DNA of 10,082 nucleotides from an uncultured bacterium (GCA_949288405.1 CASEKM010000038.1:1-10082), one strand, 5' to 3'. Shown: positions 1 through 6,526, numbered from the stretch's first letter. Notes: generated by a model not told the origin, from the letters alone. Program-made: numbers and translations.

Positions 1-170
1 CCGGCCCCTACGAGAGGGCAGGAACATTTTTGCATCCGCCGTAGGGGCGGCACACCTGGGCCGCCCGTCCGCAGCAGAATTCTATTCCCGCTCCGTCTTG
101 GCGTAAGCGCCGCCCGCGTGGGCTTATTGTACGCCAAAATCCCCATATTTTATCCCAAAAGTATGTAAAG
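1..170. repeat. Non-coding left edge with nested inverted repeats
   Basis: No credible gene is visible here. Three perfect inverted repeats are seen: CCCCTACG at 5-12 with CGTAGGGG at 40-47 (27-nt gap); GGGCGGC at 45-51 with GCCGCCC at 60-66 (8-nt loop); and TTGGCGTA at 98-105 with TACGCCAA at 130-137, which encloses a small GCCC/GGGC stem at 112-115 and 120-123. The third could form a hairpin just past the stop codon of the leftward dgt gene, but no T-run follows it in that direction, so a terminator role is only possible. The first two look like the short GTAGGGGCGG-type palindromic elements scattered through high-GC Clostridia genomes; that resemblance is from memory and not checked. Confidence 0.5.
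98..137 (-). terminator. Possible hairpin terminator downstream of dgt, no T-run
   Basis: The perfect 8-bp inverted repeat TTGGCGTA / TACGCCAA lies 34 nt past the dgt stop in the direction of its transcription, and a smaller GCCC/GGGC stem sits inside the loop. There is no T-tract after the stem on the minus strand, so this could instead be an RNA-stabilising 3' structure or part of an interspersed repeat. Confidence 0.3.
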
Positions 171-1175
171 CTATTTTACCGTCCAGGCCATGGGAATAAA
201 CAGTTTTGAAAACTGCTCAATGGCGAAGGGGTCCGTCATCCCGGCGATGTAGTCGCACACAGCCCGGTCCACGCCCTCCTCCAGGCGGATCTCCTGGAAG
301 TCGGGGGGGAGCTCGTCCGGGTTCTTCCGGTAGTGCTCGAACAGCCGCCGGAGCATCTCCTGGGCCTTGCCCTCCTCGCCCTTGGCCATGGGGTTGGTGT
401 AGACGCTCTCGAACATAAAGTCCTTCAGGGCGGCCATAGCCTCTCCCACCTCCGGGGACTGGCGGATGGACTCCTGGCCCTGGCTGGCGCTGATCACGTC
501 CTCCACCAGGACGTTGATCCGCTCCCCGTGGGTAAAGCCCAGGACGCGGGAGGTGGCCAGCGGGATGTCCATGGGGTAGATGACGCCGCCCCGCAGGGCG
601 TCCTCGATGTCGTGGTTGATGTAGGCGATCTGGTCGGCCAGGCGGACCACCTGCCCCTCCAGGGTGGCGGCCTGCTGGCCGCTGGTGTGGCAGACGATGC
701 CGTTGCGCACCTCCCAGGTCAGGTTCAGCCCCGCCCCGTCCTTCTCCAGCCGGTCCACCACCCGCAGGGACTGCTGGTAGTGGGCGAAGCCCCCGGGCAT
801 GATGGAGTTGAGCAGCCGCTCCCCAGCGTGGCCGAAGGGGGTGTGGCCCAGGTCATGGCCCAGGGCCACGGCCTCGGTCAGATCCTCGTTGAGGGCAAGG
901 GCCCGGGCGATGGTCCGGGCGATGCGGCTCACCTCCAGGGTGTGGGTCATCCGGGTGCGGTAGTGGTCCCCCTCCGGCTGGAGGAACACCTGGGTCTTGT
1001 GCTTCAGACGGCGGAAGGCCTTGGAGTACACGATGCGGTCGGTGTCCCGTTGAAAGCAGGTGCGGATGTGGTCCTCCGCCTCCTGCCGCTGCCGGCCCCG
1101 GCTCTGGGCGGCCAGACAGGCGTTGGGGGCCAAAACCGAGCGTTCCAGCGCCTCCCGCTGTTCCCGTGGAGTCAT
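171..1175 (-). CDS. dgt: Deoxyguanosinetriphosphate triphosphohydrolase-like HD protein
   Basis: This 334-residue cytoplasmic protein belongs to the dGTPase branch of the HD superfamily, which hydrolyses dNTPs (classically dGTP) to the deoxynucleoside and triphosphate. Visible family marks are the substrate-site segment RRLKHKTQVF (about 55-64), the metal ligand H78 in RMTHTLEVS, the HD pair H107-D108 in GHDLGHTPFGH, and ADQIAYINHDIEDA (180-193) carrying the late conserved Asp. The frame stays open far upstream into rodA, but the start at 1175 is chosen because AGGAGG lies 8 nt before this ATG and the protein then begins like known family members. It follows rodA on the same strand after 110 nt, with no strong terminator between, so the two may be co-transcribed. 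The Firmicutes family often acts on several dNTPs, so strict dGTP specificity is not shown by the sequence. Confidence 0.93.
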   Translation of the reverse strand: MTPREQREALERSVLAPNACLAAQSRGRQRQEAEDHIRTCFQRDTDRIVYSKAFRRLKHKTQVFLQPEGDHYRTRMTHTLEVSRIARTIARALALNEDLTEAVALGHDLGHTPFGHAGERLLNSIMPGGFAHYQQSLRVVDRLEKDGAGLNLTWEVRNGIVCHTSGQQAATLEGQVVRLADQIAYINHDIEDALRGGVIYPMDIPLATSRVLGFTHGERINVLVEDVISASQGQESIRQSPEVGEAMAALKDFMFESVYTNPMAKGEEGKAQEMLRRLFEHYRKNPDELPPDFQEIRLEEGVDRAVCDYIAGMTDPFAIEQFSKLFIPMAWTVK

Positions 1176-1285
1176 GGCAGACGCCTCCTTTCCCGCGGCA
1201 AAAACCGTTCTATTTGTTATATACGAAAAAGAGAGGAGATTTCCTTCCGGATCTCGAAAATTTTCTGGAGGTTTTGGGGGCGGCC

Positions 1286-2470
1286 CTATTGCACGGCCCG
1301 GTCCCGCAGCCAGCTGGGCAGAGCCCTGGCCTTCACGCTGGACACCACCCCCATGGCGGCGTACAGGGTGATGATGGAGGAGCCGCCGTAGCTGAAGAAG
1401 GGGAGGGTGAGGCCCATCACCGGGAAGACGAACAGGCACATACCCACATTGGCGGCCACCTGGATGAGCAGCATCCCCGCCATCCCCATGGCCACATAGG
1501 CGTGGAAGGGGGAGTTGGCGTTCCGGGCCACCCAGATGCACCGGAGGATGATGAGGGAGAGGAGGAGCAGCAGGATCAGGCAGCCCACCATGCCCAGCTC
1601 CTCGCCGCACACGGCGAAGATGAAGTCGGTGTGCCGGGCGGGCAGGGCGCCGGTGGTGGAGTGGGTCATGGGGCCCTGGAGATAGCCCTTGCCGAAGATC
1701 TGTCCCGAGCCGATGGCCAGCACGGAGCGGGTCTGCTGGAGGCCCACCCCCAGGGGCTCGAAGCTGTGGTCGAAGATCACCCGGATGCGCTTGATGAAGT
1801 ACACGCTGTTCCAGGCCTCGGTGTTGGGCAGGACAAAGATCCACAGCACCGCAAAGCCGGCGGCGACGGCGCCCCCCGCCAGCAGAAACCAGCGCAGCTT
1901 GACCCCGGCGCTCCAGGCCATGACGGCGAAAATCACCGTATAGACCACGCACATGCCCATGTCGCCGCACACCGCGGCGATGAGGCCCAGCATGAAGGCG
2001 GCGTAGGCGCCGATCTGAAACACCGAGAGGATCGAGCTGATGTCCCGGCCCTGATCCTGGATCTTGGCGATCAGCAGGGCCAGGAGCAGGATATAGGGGA
2101 TCTTATCGATTTCGTTGGGCTGGATCTCCATGGGAAAGCCGGGAATATCCAGCCAGTTCAGATTGCCTGCGTTGTGGTCGGTGCCCAGTGGGGTGAGCAG
2201 GAGGAGGATAAACAAAACGCTGCCCCCAAACACCAGCTTCCAGTTTTTCTCCACGAACAGCTGAAAGTCGATGAAGGTACACAGGATATAGATGACAGCC
2301 CCCAGGAGAATGGCCACGCATTGGATGATAACGGCCCGGTCATTCCCGTTATACCGGGTGGCGGAGAAGATCAGCGCCACGCCATAGCCGCTGGCCAGCA
2401 GGCACAGGAGCAGAAGGAGCTTGTCCCCTTTTTTCCAGAACTCCTGAAGGGGGGAGAGCAGGGTATTCAA
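1286..2470 (-). CDS. rodA: Rod shape-determining peptidoglycan polymerase RodA (SEDS family)
   Basis: RodA is an integral membrane glycosyltransferase that polymerises lipid II into glycan strands with a class B PBP during cell elongation. The 394-residue protein matches the length of Firmicutes RodA and is a string of about ten hydrophobic segments. SEDS hallmarks: QPNE at 117-120 (usually QPSE), the segment VGLQQTRSVLAIGSG near 242-256, HTDFIF at 280-285 holding the presumed catalytic Asp (D282), the following CGEELG, and PFFSYGGSS at 357-365. The HTDFIF and AIGSG forms favour RodA over FtsW or SpoVE. The start is a TTG at 2470, supported by GGAGG 7 nt upstream; no ATG gives a fuller N-terminus. 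Some motifs diverge (CGDMGM near 168-173 where QPDLGT is common). It is transcribed divergently from tsaE and precedes dgt. Confidence 0.93.
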   Translation of the reverse strand: MNTLLSPLQEFWKKGDKLLLLLCLLASGYGVALIFSATRYNGNDRAVIIQCVAILLGAVIYILCTFIDFQLFVEKNWKLVFGGSVLFILLLLTPLGTDHNAGNLNWLDIPGFPMEIQPNEIDKIPYILLLALLIAKIQDQGRDISSILSVFQIGAYAAFMLGLIAAVCGDMGMCVVYTVIFAVMAWSAGVKLRWFLLAGGAVAAGFAVLWIFVLPNTEAWNSVYFIKRIRVIFDHSFEPLGVGLQQTRSVLAIGSGQIFGKGYLQGPMTHSTTGALPARHTDFIFAVCGEELGMVGCLILLLLLSLIILRCIWVARNANSPFHAYVAMGMAGMLLIQVAANVGMCLFVFPVMGLTLPFFSYGGSSIITLYAAMGVVSSVKARALPSWLRDRAVQ

Positions 2471-2506
2471 AAATCCACCTCCCGGTCAAATGGAATACGG
2501 CCTTAT

Positions 2507-2535
2507 ATTTTATCACTTTTCAGTGGAAAGGGGAA
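2507..2535 (-). promoter_or_regulatory. Predicted rodA promoter with extended -10
   Basis: Read on the minus strand, TAAAAT at 2512-2507 is preceded by TGA, giving a TGn extended -10. A weak -35 (TTCCCC, 3 of 6) lies 17 nt upstream at 2535-2530. The predicted start near 2500 would leave a leader of about 30 nt before the TTG codon. The weak -35 makes this less sure than the thrC promoter. Confidence 0.45.
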
Positions 2536-2553
2536 GGGCATCTGTGTTATAAT
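2524..2553 (+). promoter_or_regulatory. Predicted tsaE operon promoter with extended -10
   Basis: A consensus TATAAT at 2548-2553 is preceded by TGT, forming an extended -10. TGGAAA at 2524-2529 (4 of 6 to TTGACA) sits 18 nt upstream. Initiation near 2560 would give a leader of about 38 nt before the tsaE ATG. The element lies back to back with the rodA promoter. Confidence 0.7.
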
Positions 2554-2597
2554 CCCTTGAGGATTTGAAAATATTTTGTGAACGCGGGGGAGGAAAT

Positions 2598-3026
2598 ATG
2601 GAATATCTGTCCAACAGCGCCCAGGAGACCGAGGCCCTGGGGGAGCGGCTGGCCGCCGTCCTCCGGCCGGGGGATGTGGTGGCCTACACCGGGGACCTGG
2701 GGGCGGGGAAGACCGCCTTTACCCGGGGACTGGCCCGGGGGCTGGGGGTGCCGGACCGGGTGACCAGCCCCACCTTTACTATCGTCAACGAGTACGAGGG
2801 GGGGAGGCTGCCCCTGTTCCACTTCGACCTGTACCGCATGGAGTCCCCGGAGGAGCTCTTCGACATCGGCTGGGAGGACTACCTGGCCCGGGGGGGCGTG
2901 TGCGCCGTGGAGTGGAGCGAGCACGCCGAGGGCGCCTTTGAGGAGGAACCCATCTGGGTGGACATCCGCCGGGGGGCGGACGACGGCCAGCGGGTCATCA
3001 CCATCCGGGGCGCCCGGGCGCTCTAA
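2598..3026 (+). CDS. tsaE: tRNA threonylcarbamoyladenosine biosynthesis ATPase TsaE
   Basis: TsaE is the small cytoplasmic ATPase that, with TsaB and TsaD, supports transfer of the threonylcarbamoyl group to A37 of ANN-decoding tRNAs (t6A). The 142-residue product is near the usual family length of about 150. It shows the Walker A motif GDLGAGKT at 32-39 (K38, T39), [10 protein letters not shown] at 57-66, HFDLYR at 75-80 and the late EWSE at 105-108, all typical of this P-loop family. An in-frame TTG at 2565 exists, but the ATG at 2598 has GGGGGAGG a few nt upstream and gives the normal N-terminus. The gene opens a plus-strand operon. The usual partner gene tsaB does not follow; rnhB does, after 53 nt. 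Confidence 0.95.
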   Translation: MEYLSNSAQETEALGERLAAVLRPGDVVAYTGDLGAGKTAFTRGLARGLGVPDRVTSPTFTIVNEYEGGRLPLFHFDLYRMESPEELFDIGWEDYLARGGVCAVEWSEHAEGAFEEEPIWVDIRRGADDGQRVITIRGARAL

Positions 3027-3040
3027 GCGCCTAAATGGAG

Positions 3041-3058
3041 CGGGACGCGCCGTTCCCG
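3041..3058 (+). other. Intercistronic hairpin between tsaE and rnhB
   Basis: CGGGACG at 3041-3047 and CGTTCCCG at 3051-3058 can pair to seven base pairs with one bulged T and a CGC loop. No T-run follows, so it is unlikely to terminate; a role in mRNA stability or processing is possible. If rnhB began at the upstream ATG at 3035 this segment would be coding, but that ATG has no ribosome binding site. Confidence 0.3.
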
Positions 3059-3079
3059 AGAGAAATAGGAGGGGGAGAG

Positions 3080-3688
3080 ATGGAACAGAGATGGCAGTAC
3101 GAGGGGGAGGCCCGGGAGGCGGGGTATGTCCGGGTCTGCGGCTGTGACGAGGCGGGGGCCGGACCCCTGGCCGGGCCGGTGTATGCGGCGGCGGTGATCC
3201 TGCCCGTGGAGGCGGAGATCCCCGGGCTGGACGACTCCAAAAAGCTGACGGAGAAAAAGCGGGAGGCCCTGTTTCCTCTGATCCAGGAGCGGGCCCTGGC
3301 CTGGGCGGTGGCCTGGGTGGACGCCGCCGAGATCGACGCCACCGACATTTTAAGCGCCCGCATGAAGGCCATGCAGCTGGCCATAGACCAGCTGGAGCCC
3401 CCGGCGGACTTCGCCCTCATCGACGGCAACCGGGACCGGGGGAGGTCCTCCGCCATTGTGACGCCCCACCGCTGCATTGTAAAGGGAGACAGCCTGTCAG
3501 CTTCCGTGGCCGCGGCCTCCGTCCTGGCCAAGGTGAGCCGGGACCGGTGGATGGTCCAGGCGGCGGAGGACTACCCGGAGTACCAGTTTCAGAAGCACAA
3601 GGGCTACGGGACCAAGCTCCACTATGAGATGTTAAGGATTTACGGGCCCAGCCCCATCCACCGGAAATCCTTCCTGAAGAACCTGTGA
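3080..3688 (+). CDS. rnhB: Ribonuclease HII
   Basis: RNase HII nicks the RNA strand of RNA:DNA hybrids and removes single misincorporated ribonucleotides from DNA, using a metal-bound acidic active site. The 202-residue protein compares with 198 in E. coli. The catalytic residues are all visible: D23 and E24 in GCDEAGAGPLAGPV, D115 in LIDGNRD, and D137 in VKGDS; the DDSKKLTEKKR segment (51-61) and AAASVLAKVSRDR (about 144-156) are also characteristic. The start at 3080 is preferred to an in-frame ATG at 3035 because AGGAGG lies 7 nt before it and the upstream 15 residues are not family-like. Its stop overlaps the GTG start of the following yraN-family gene, implying coupled translation. Confidence 0.96.
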   Translation: MEQRWQYEGEAREAGYVRVCGCDEAGAGPLAGPVYAAAVILPVEAEIPGLDDSKKLTEKKREALFPLIQERALAWAVAWVDAAEIDATDILSARMKAMQLAIDQLEPPADFALIDGNRDRGRSSAIVTPHRCIVKGDSLSASVAAASVLAKVSRDRWMVQAAEDYPEYQFQKHKGYGTKLHYEMLRIYGPSPIHRKSFLKNL

Positions 3689-4053
3689 GCGGGGCGGAGA
3701 GCCGCCGCCGGGGGGCGTGGGGGGAGGACCTGGCGGCGGAGTATCTGGAGGGGAAGGGCTACCGGATCACGGCCCGGGGCTGGCGGTGCCGCTTCGGGGA
3801 GCTGGATATCGTGGCGGAGGGGGGCGGCTTTCTCTGCTTTGTAGAGGTGAAGCTGCGCCGCTCCGACCGCTACGGCGGGGGCGCGGAGTATGTGGACTGG
3901 CACAAGCAGAGGAAGCTGCGGCTGACGGCGGAGCTCTACCTCCAGGCGTACCCCACGGACCTTCAGCCCCGGTTCGACGTGATCGAGGTGCGCTCCCCCA
4001 ACGGATTGGGGACAAAAGCCCCCATAATACGACATATTGAGGGGGCCTTCTGA
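3685..4053 (+). CDS. YraN/UPF0102-family protein, predicted nuclease fold
   Basis: A 122-residue member of the UPF0102 (YraN) family, whose length is typically 115-125. The family has a restriction-endonuclease-like fold, and the pattern is visible: E14 in GEDLAAEYL, D41 in GELDIVA, and E54-x-K56 in FVEVKLR, consistent with a PD-(D/E)xK core; RFDVIEV follows near 97-103. A nuclease activity is inferred from the fold, and the cellular role is poorly defined. The start is GTG at 3685, which overlaps the rnhB stop in the sequence GTGA, so translation probably depends on ribosomes finishing rnhB; the upstream GAAGAA is a poor ribosome binding site. Adjacency to rnhB is common in Firmicutes and suggests a nucleic-acid role. 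It is the last gene of the tsaE operon. Confidence 0.9.
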   Translation: MSGAESRRRGAWGEDLAAEYLEGKGYRITARGWRCRFGELDIVAEGGGFLCFVEVKLRRSDRYGGGAEYVDWHKQRKLRLTAELYLQAYPTDLQPRFDVIEVRSPNGLGTKAPIIRHIEGAF

Positions 4054-4066
4054 GAAAAACAGCGCT

Positions 4067-4093
4067 CCCGCCGGCGGAATTGTGTCCGGTGGG
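4067..4093 (+). terminator. Hairpin after the yraN-family gene, no T-run
   Basis: CCCGCCGG at 4067-4074 can pair with CCGGTGGG at 4086-4093, giving eight base pairs including one G-U wobble and an 11-nt loop. It lies 13 nt past the stop codon and directly before the thrC -35 element, a natural place to end the upstream operon. The absence of a T-tract makes intrinsic termination uncertain. Confidence 0.4.
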
Positions 4094-4094
4094 G

Positions 4095-4123
4095 TTGACC
4101 TGCATGTGAAAAGATGGCATAAT
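4095..4123 (+). promoter_or_regulatory. Predicted thrC promoter, near-consensus
   Basis: TTGACC at 4095-4100 (5 of 6) is followed after exactly 17 nt by CATAAT at 4118-4123 (5 of 6), with TGG just before the -10 forming an extended -10. This is the best promoter in the window. Initiation near 4130 would leave a leader of about 65 nt, too short for a T-box. GGGCC at 4135-4139 and GGCCC at 4147-4151 could form a small hairpin in that leader, without a following T-run. Confidence 0.8.
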
Positions 4124-4193
4124 ACATCGTTAGGGGGCCTCGGCACGGCCCGCTTTGCGACACATCCTAAAACATAGATTGGAAGGAATCACG

Positions 4194-5678
4194 ATGCAAT
4201 ACATCAGCACAAGAGACCGGGAGCAGCAGTTCTCCGCCTCCCAGGCCATCGCCAGAGGGCTGGCGGAGGACGGCGGCCTGCTGACGCCGGTCTACCTGCC
4301 CAAGCTGCCCCGCCGCGCCCTGGAGGAGCTGAAGGACATGTCCTATCAGCAGCGGGCGGTGTACGTGATGAAGCTGTTCCTGGACGAGTTCACCGTGAAG
4401 GAGCTCACCGAGTTCGCCAACGCCGCCTACGGCCCGGAGAAGTTCGATACCCCCGCGGTGGCTCCGGTGCGGGCGCTGGATGAGAACACCTTCTGCCTGG
4501 AGCTGTGGCACGGGCCCACCTGCGCCTTTAAGGACATGGCCCTGCAGATGCTGCCCCACCTGCTCACCGCCTCCCTGCGGAAGCTGGAGGAGGAGAAGAC
4601 GGTGTGCATCCTGGTGGCCACCTCCGGCGACACCGGCAAGGGGGCCCTGGAGGGCTTCCGGGACGTGGAGCACACCAAGATCCTGGTGTTCTACCCCAAG
4701 GACGGGGTCTCCGCCGTCCAGGAGCTGCAGATGGTCACCCAGGAGGGGGACAACGTGGGCGTCTGCTCGGTGTACGGCAACTTTGACGACGCCCAGACCG
4801 GGGTGAAGAAGCTCTTCTCCGACGAGAAGCTGCGGGAGGAGCTGGCCGGGCGGGGGTACTTCCTGTCCTCGGCCAACTCCATCAACTGGGGCCGGGTGCT
4901 GCCTCAGATCGTCTACTACATCTCCGCCTACTGCGACCTGCTGCGGGACGGGAAGATCCAGCTGGGGGACCCCATCAACGTGTGCGTGCCCACCGGCAAC
5001 TTCGGCAACATCCTGGCCGCCTACTACGCCCGGGACATGGGCGTGCCCATCCAGCGGCTGATCTGCGCCTCCAACGCCAACAATGTGCTCACCGACTTCC
5101 TGCGCACCGGCACATACGACCGGAACCGTACCTTTTATAATACCATGTCCCCCTCCATGGACATCCTCATCTCCAGCAATCTGGAGCGGCTGCTGCTGGC
5201 CGTCACCCAGGAGGACAGCGAGGTCCGGGGCTACATGGAGCAGCTGAAGGAGACGGGCCGCTATGAGGTCAGCGAGCGGGTGCGGGACAAGATCCAGCGG
5301 CTGTTCGCCGGCTACTGCTGCGACGACGCCGAGACCCAGAAGATCATCGGCGCCATCTACCGGAAGTTCGACTATCTCATCGACCCCCACACCGCCGTGG
5401 GCTTCTCCGCCCTGGGGCAGTACCGGCAGGAGACGGGGGACGAGACTCCCACCGTGGTGGCCTCCACCGCCAGCCCCTTCAAGTTCTGCGACAACGTGCT
5501 CTCCGCCCTGGGGGTCACGGAGCAGGCCGGGGGCCTGGACGTGCTGGACCAGCTCAGCCAGGTGACCGGCGAACCGGTCCCGGCCCCGCTGGCCGCCCTG
5601 CGGAGCAAGCAGCCCCGCTTCCACGAGACGGTGGAGAAGGACCACATGGTGGACGCGGTGCTGGAGATGCTGGCGTAA
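4194..5678 (+). CDS. thrC: Threonine synthase (PLP-dependent, long form)
   Basis: Threonine synthase converts O-phosphohomoserine to threonine and phosphate, the last step of the pathway, in the cytoplasm. The 494-residue product fits the longer bacterial/fungal type rather than the roughly 350-residue form. The N-terminal segment (about 1-80, beginning MQYISTRDREQQFSASQA) is the typical threonine-synthase N-terminal domain. The PLP lysine is K113 in HGPTCAFKDMALQ; VATSGDTGKGA at 141-151 and PTGNFGNI at 266-273 bind the cofactor phosphate, and SANSINWGRVLPQ (226-238) is a family signature. The ATG at 4194 is chosen over an in-frame upstream ATG at 4155 because AAGGA lies 6 nt before it and homologues begin here. 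It has its own strong promoter; a metallophosphoesterase gene follows after 56 nt. No threonine leader peptide or T-box is visible. Confidence 0.97.
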   Translation: MQYISTRDREQQFSASQAIARGLAEDGGLLTPVYLPKLPRRALEELKDMSYQQRAVYVMKLFLDEFTVKELTEFANAAYGPEKFDTPAVAPVRALDENTFCLELWHGPTCAFKDMALQMLPHLLTASLRKLEEEKTVCILVATSGDTGKGALEGFRDVEHTKILVFYPKDGVSAVQELQMVTQEGDNVGVCSVYGNFDDAQTGVKKLFSDEKLREELAGRGYFLSSANSINWGRVLPQIVYYISAYCDLLRDGKIQLGDPINVCVPTGNFGNILAAYYARDMGVPIQRLICASNANNVLTDFLRTGTYDRNRTFYNTMSPSMDILISSNLERLLLAVTQEDSEVRGYMEQLKETGRYEVSERVRDKIQRLFAGYCCDDAETQKIIGAIYRKFDYLIDPHTAVGFSALGQYRQETGDETPTVVASTASPFKFCDNVLSALGVTEQAGGLDVLDQLSQVTGEPVPAPLAALRSKQPRFHETVEKDHMVDAVLEMLA

Positions 5679-5734
5679 GCGCGCCGCAGGACCCGGAAAC
5701 ACGATCATCCCGAACGAACAAAGGAGCTGCGTCA

Positions 5735-6424
5735 ATGGCCCTATACGCCATCGGAGATACCCACCTGTCCCTGGGCGCGGACAAGCCCATGGACGTGTTC
5801 GGCGGAGGGTGGACCGGCTATGTGGAGAAGCTGCGGGAGGGTTTTGCCCAGCTGGGCCCCCAGGACACGGTGGTCCTGTGCGGGGACCTGTCCTGGGGCA
5901 TGAGCCTAGAGCAGGCCCGGGAGGACTTCGCCTTTCTGGACTCCCTGCCCGGGGGGCGGAAGATCCTGCTGAAGGGAAACCACGACTACTGGTGGACCAC
6001 CGCCGCGAAAATGGAAAAGTTCTTTGCCGAAAACGGGTTCTCCACCCTGGAGATTCTCCACAACAACTGCCGGCTGTACGGCGAGACCGCCCTGTGCGGC
6101 ACCCGGGGCTGGTTTTACGAGGAGGACCGGGGGGAGCACAGCGCGAAGATCTTCAACCGGGAGCTCATCCGCCTGGAGGCATCCCTGAAGGCGGCGGGGG
6201 AGCGGGAGAAGCTGTGCTTTCTCCACTACCCGCCCCTGTACCAGGGCTACCGGTGCCAGGAGATCATCGGCCTGCTGGAGCGCTACCAGGTGAAGCTGTG
6301 CTGCTACGGCCACCTCCACGGGGGGAGCCACCGCCTGGCCTTCTCCGGGACCCTGAACGGGGTGGAGTACCGGCTGATCGCGGCGGACTATCTCAGCTTC
6401 CAGCCGGAAAAAATCCTGGATTAG
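5735..6424 (+). CDS. Calcineurin-like metallophosphoesterase of unknown substrate
   Basis: A 229-residue cytoplasmic metallophosphoesterase with the complete set of calcineurin-like motifs in order: GDTH at 7-10 (D8, H10), GDLSWG at 50-55 (D51), GNHDYWW at 81-87 (N82, H83), the histidine in FLHYPP (H164), and GHLHG at 192-196. These residues bind a dinuclear metal centre and are all present, so the enzyme is probably active. The GDLSWG and GNHDYWW variants resemble a small conserved family found in Clostridia whose substrate I do not know; nucleotides, phosphoproteins and other phosphoesters are all possible. There is no signal peptide or membrane segment. The start has AAGGAG 8 nt upstream. 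With no promoter or strong hairpin in the 56-nt gap after thrC, co-transcription is likely, but no functional tie to threonine synthesis is evident. Confidence 0.88.
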   Translation: MALYAIGDTHLSLGADKPMDVFGGGWTGYVEKLREGFAQLGPQDTVVLCGDLSWGMSLEQAREDFAFLDSLPGGRKILLKGNHDYWWTTAAKMEKFFAENGFSTLEILHNNCRLYGETALCGTRGWFYEEDRGEHSAKIFNRELIRLEASLKAAGEREKLCFLHYPPLYQGYRCQEIIGLLERYQVKLCCYGHLHGGSHRLAFSGTLNGVEYRLIAADYLSFQPEKILD

Positions 6425-6457
6425 CGAAAAAAATCCAGAAAAATCAAAAATTTGGGC

Positions 6458-6486
6458 TGGTCAAACCGGCCTGTATCTGGTAAAAT
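6458..6486 (+). promoter_or_regulatory. Predicted tig promoter with extended -10
   Basis: TGGTCA at 6458-6463 (4 of 6) is followed after 17 nt by TAAAAT at 6481-6486 (5 of 6), preceded by TGG to form an extended -10. It lies just past the metallophosphoesterase stop in a locally A-rich stretch. Initiation near 6493 would give a leader of about 70 nt that contains a strong GC hairpin. Confidence 0.6.
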
Positions 6487-6505
6487 ATCGTTTCGAAAGT
6501 ATACG

Positions 6506-6526
6506 GCGCGGCGGCCGCGCGTTTTT
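6506..6526 (+). terminator. Terminator-like hairpin with T5 run in the tig leader
   Basis: GCGCGG at 6506-6511 and CCGCGC at 6515-6520 form an all-GC six-base-pair stem with a CGG loop, followed one base later by TTTTT at 6522-6526. This is the only hairpin in the window followed closely by a clear run of five T. It could end transcription from thrC and the phosphoesterase gene, or, lying about 13 nt after the predicted tig start site, act as an attenuator of tig. Confidence 0.5.

Noticed and set aside
1236..1255. Small hairpin between rodA and dgt (GAGAT/ATCTC) followed by TCTCTTTTT on the minus strand
   Set aside because: The stem has only five base pairs, mostly weak, with a 10-nt loop, so I do not call it a terminator.
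1176..1970. N-terminal extension of the dgt frame into rodA (265 extra codons)
   Set aside because: The extension is out-of-frame translation of rodA; the ATG at 1175 has a good AGGAGG and yields a normal-length dGTPase.
1166..2560. Plus-strand open frames across dgt and rodA, up to 464 codons
   Set aside because: They run antisense to two clear genes and encode His/Gly/Asp/Glu-rich nonsense; the frame choice is explained by codon bias.
4124..4193. T-box or threonine leader-peptide attenuator upstream of thrC
   Set aside because: The leader is only about 65 nt, has no T-box sequence, no Thr-codon-rich short frame and only a 5-bp hairpin without a T-run.
4167..5735. Minus-strand open frame of over 500 codons opposite thrC
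   Set aside because: It is the antisense shadow of a well-recognised gene in GC-rich DNA; the product is rich in Gly, His, Leu and Val repeats with no family features.
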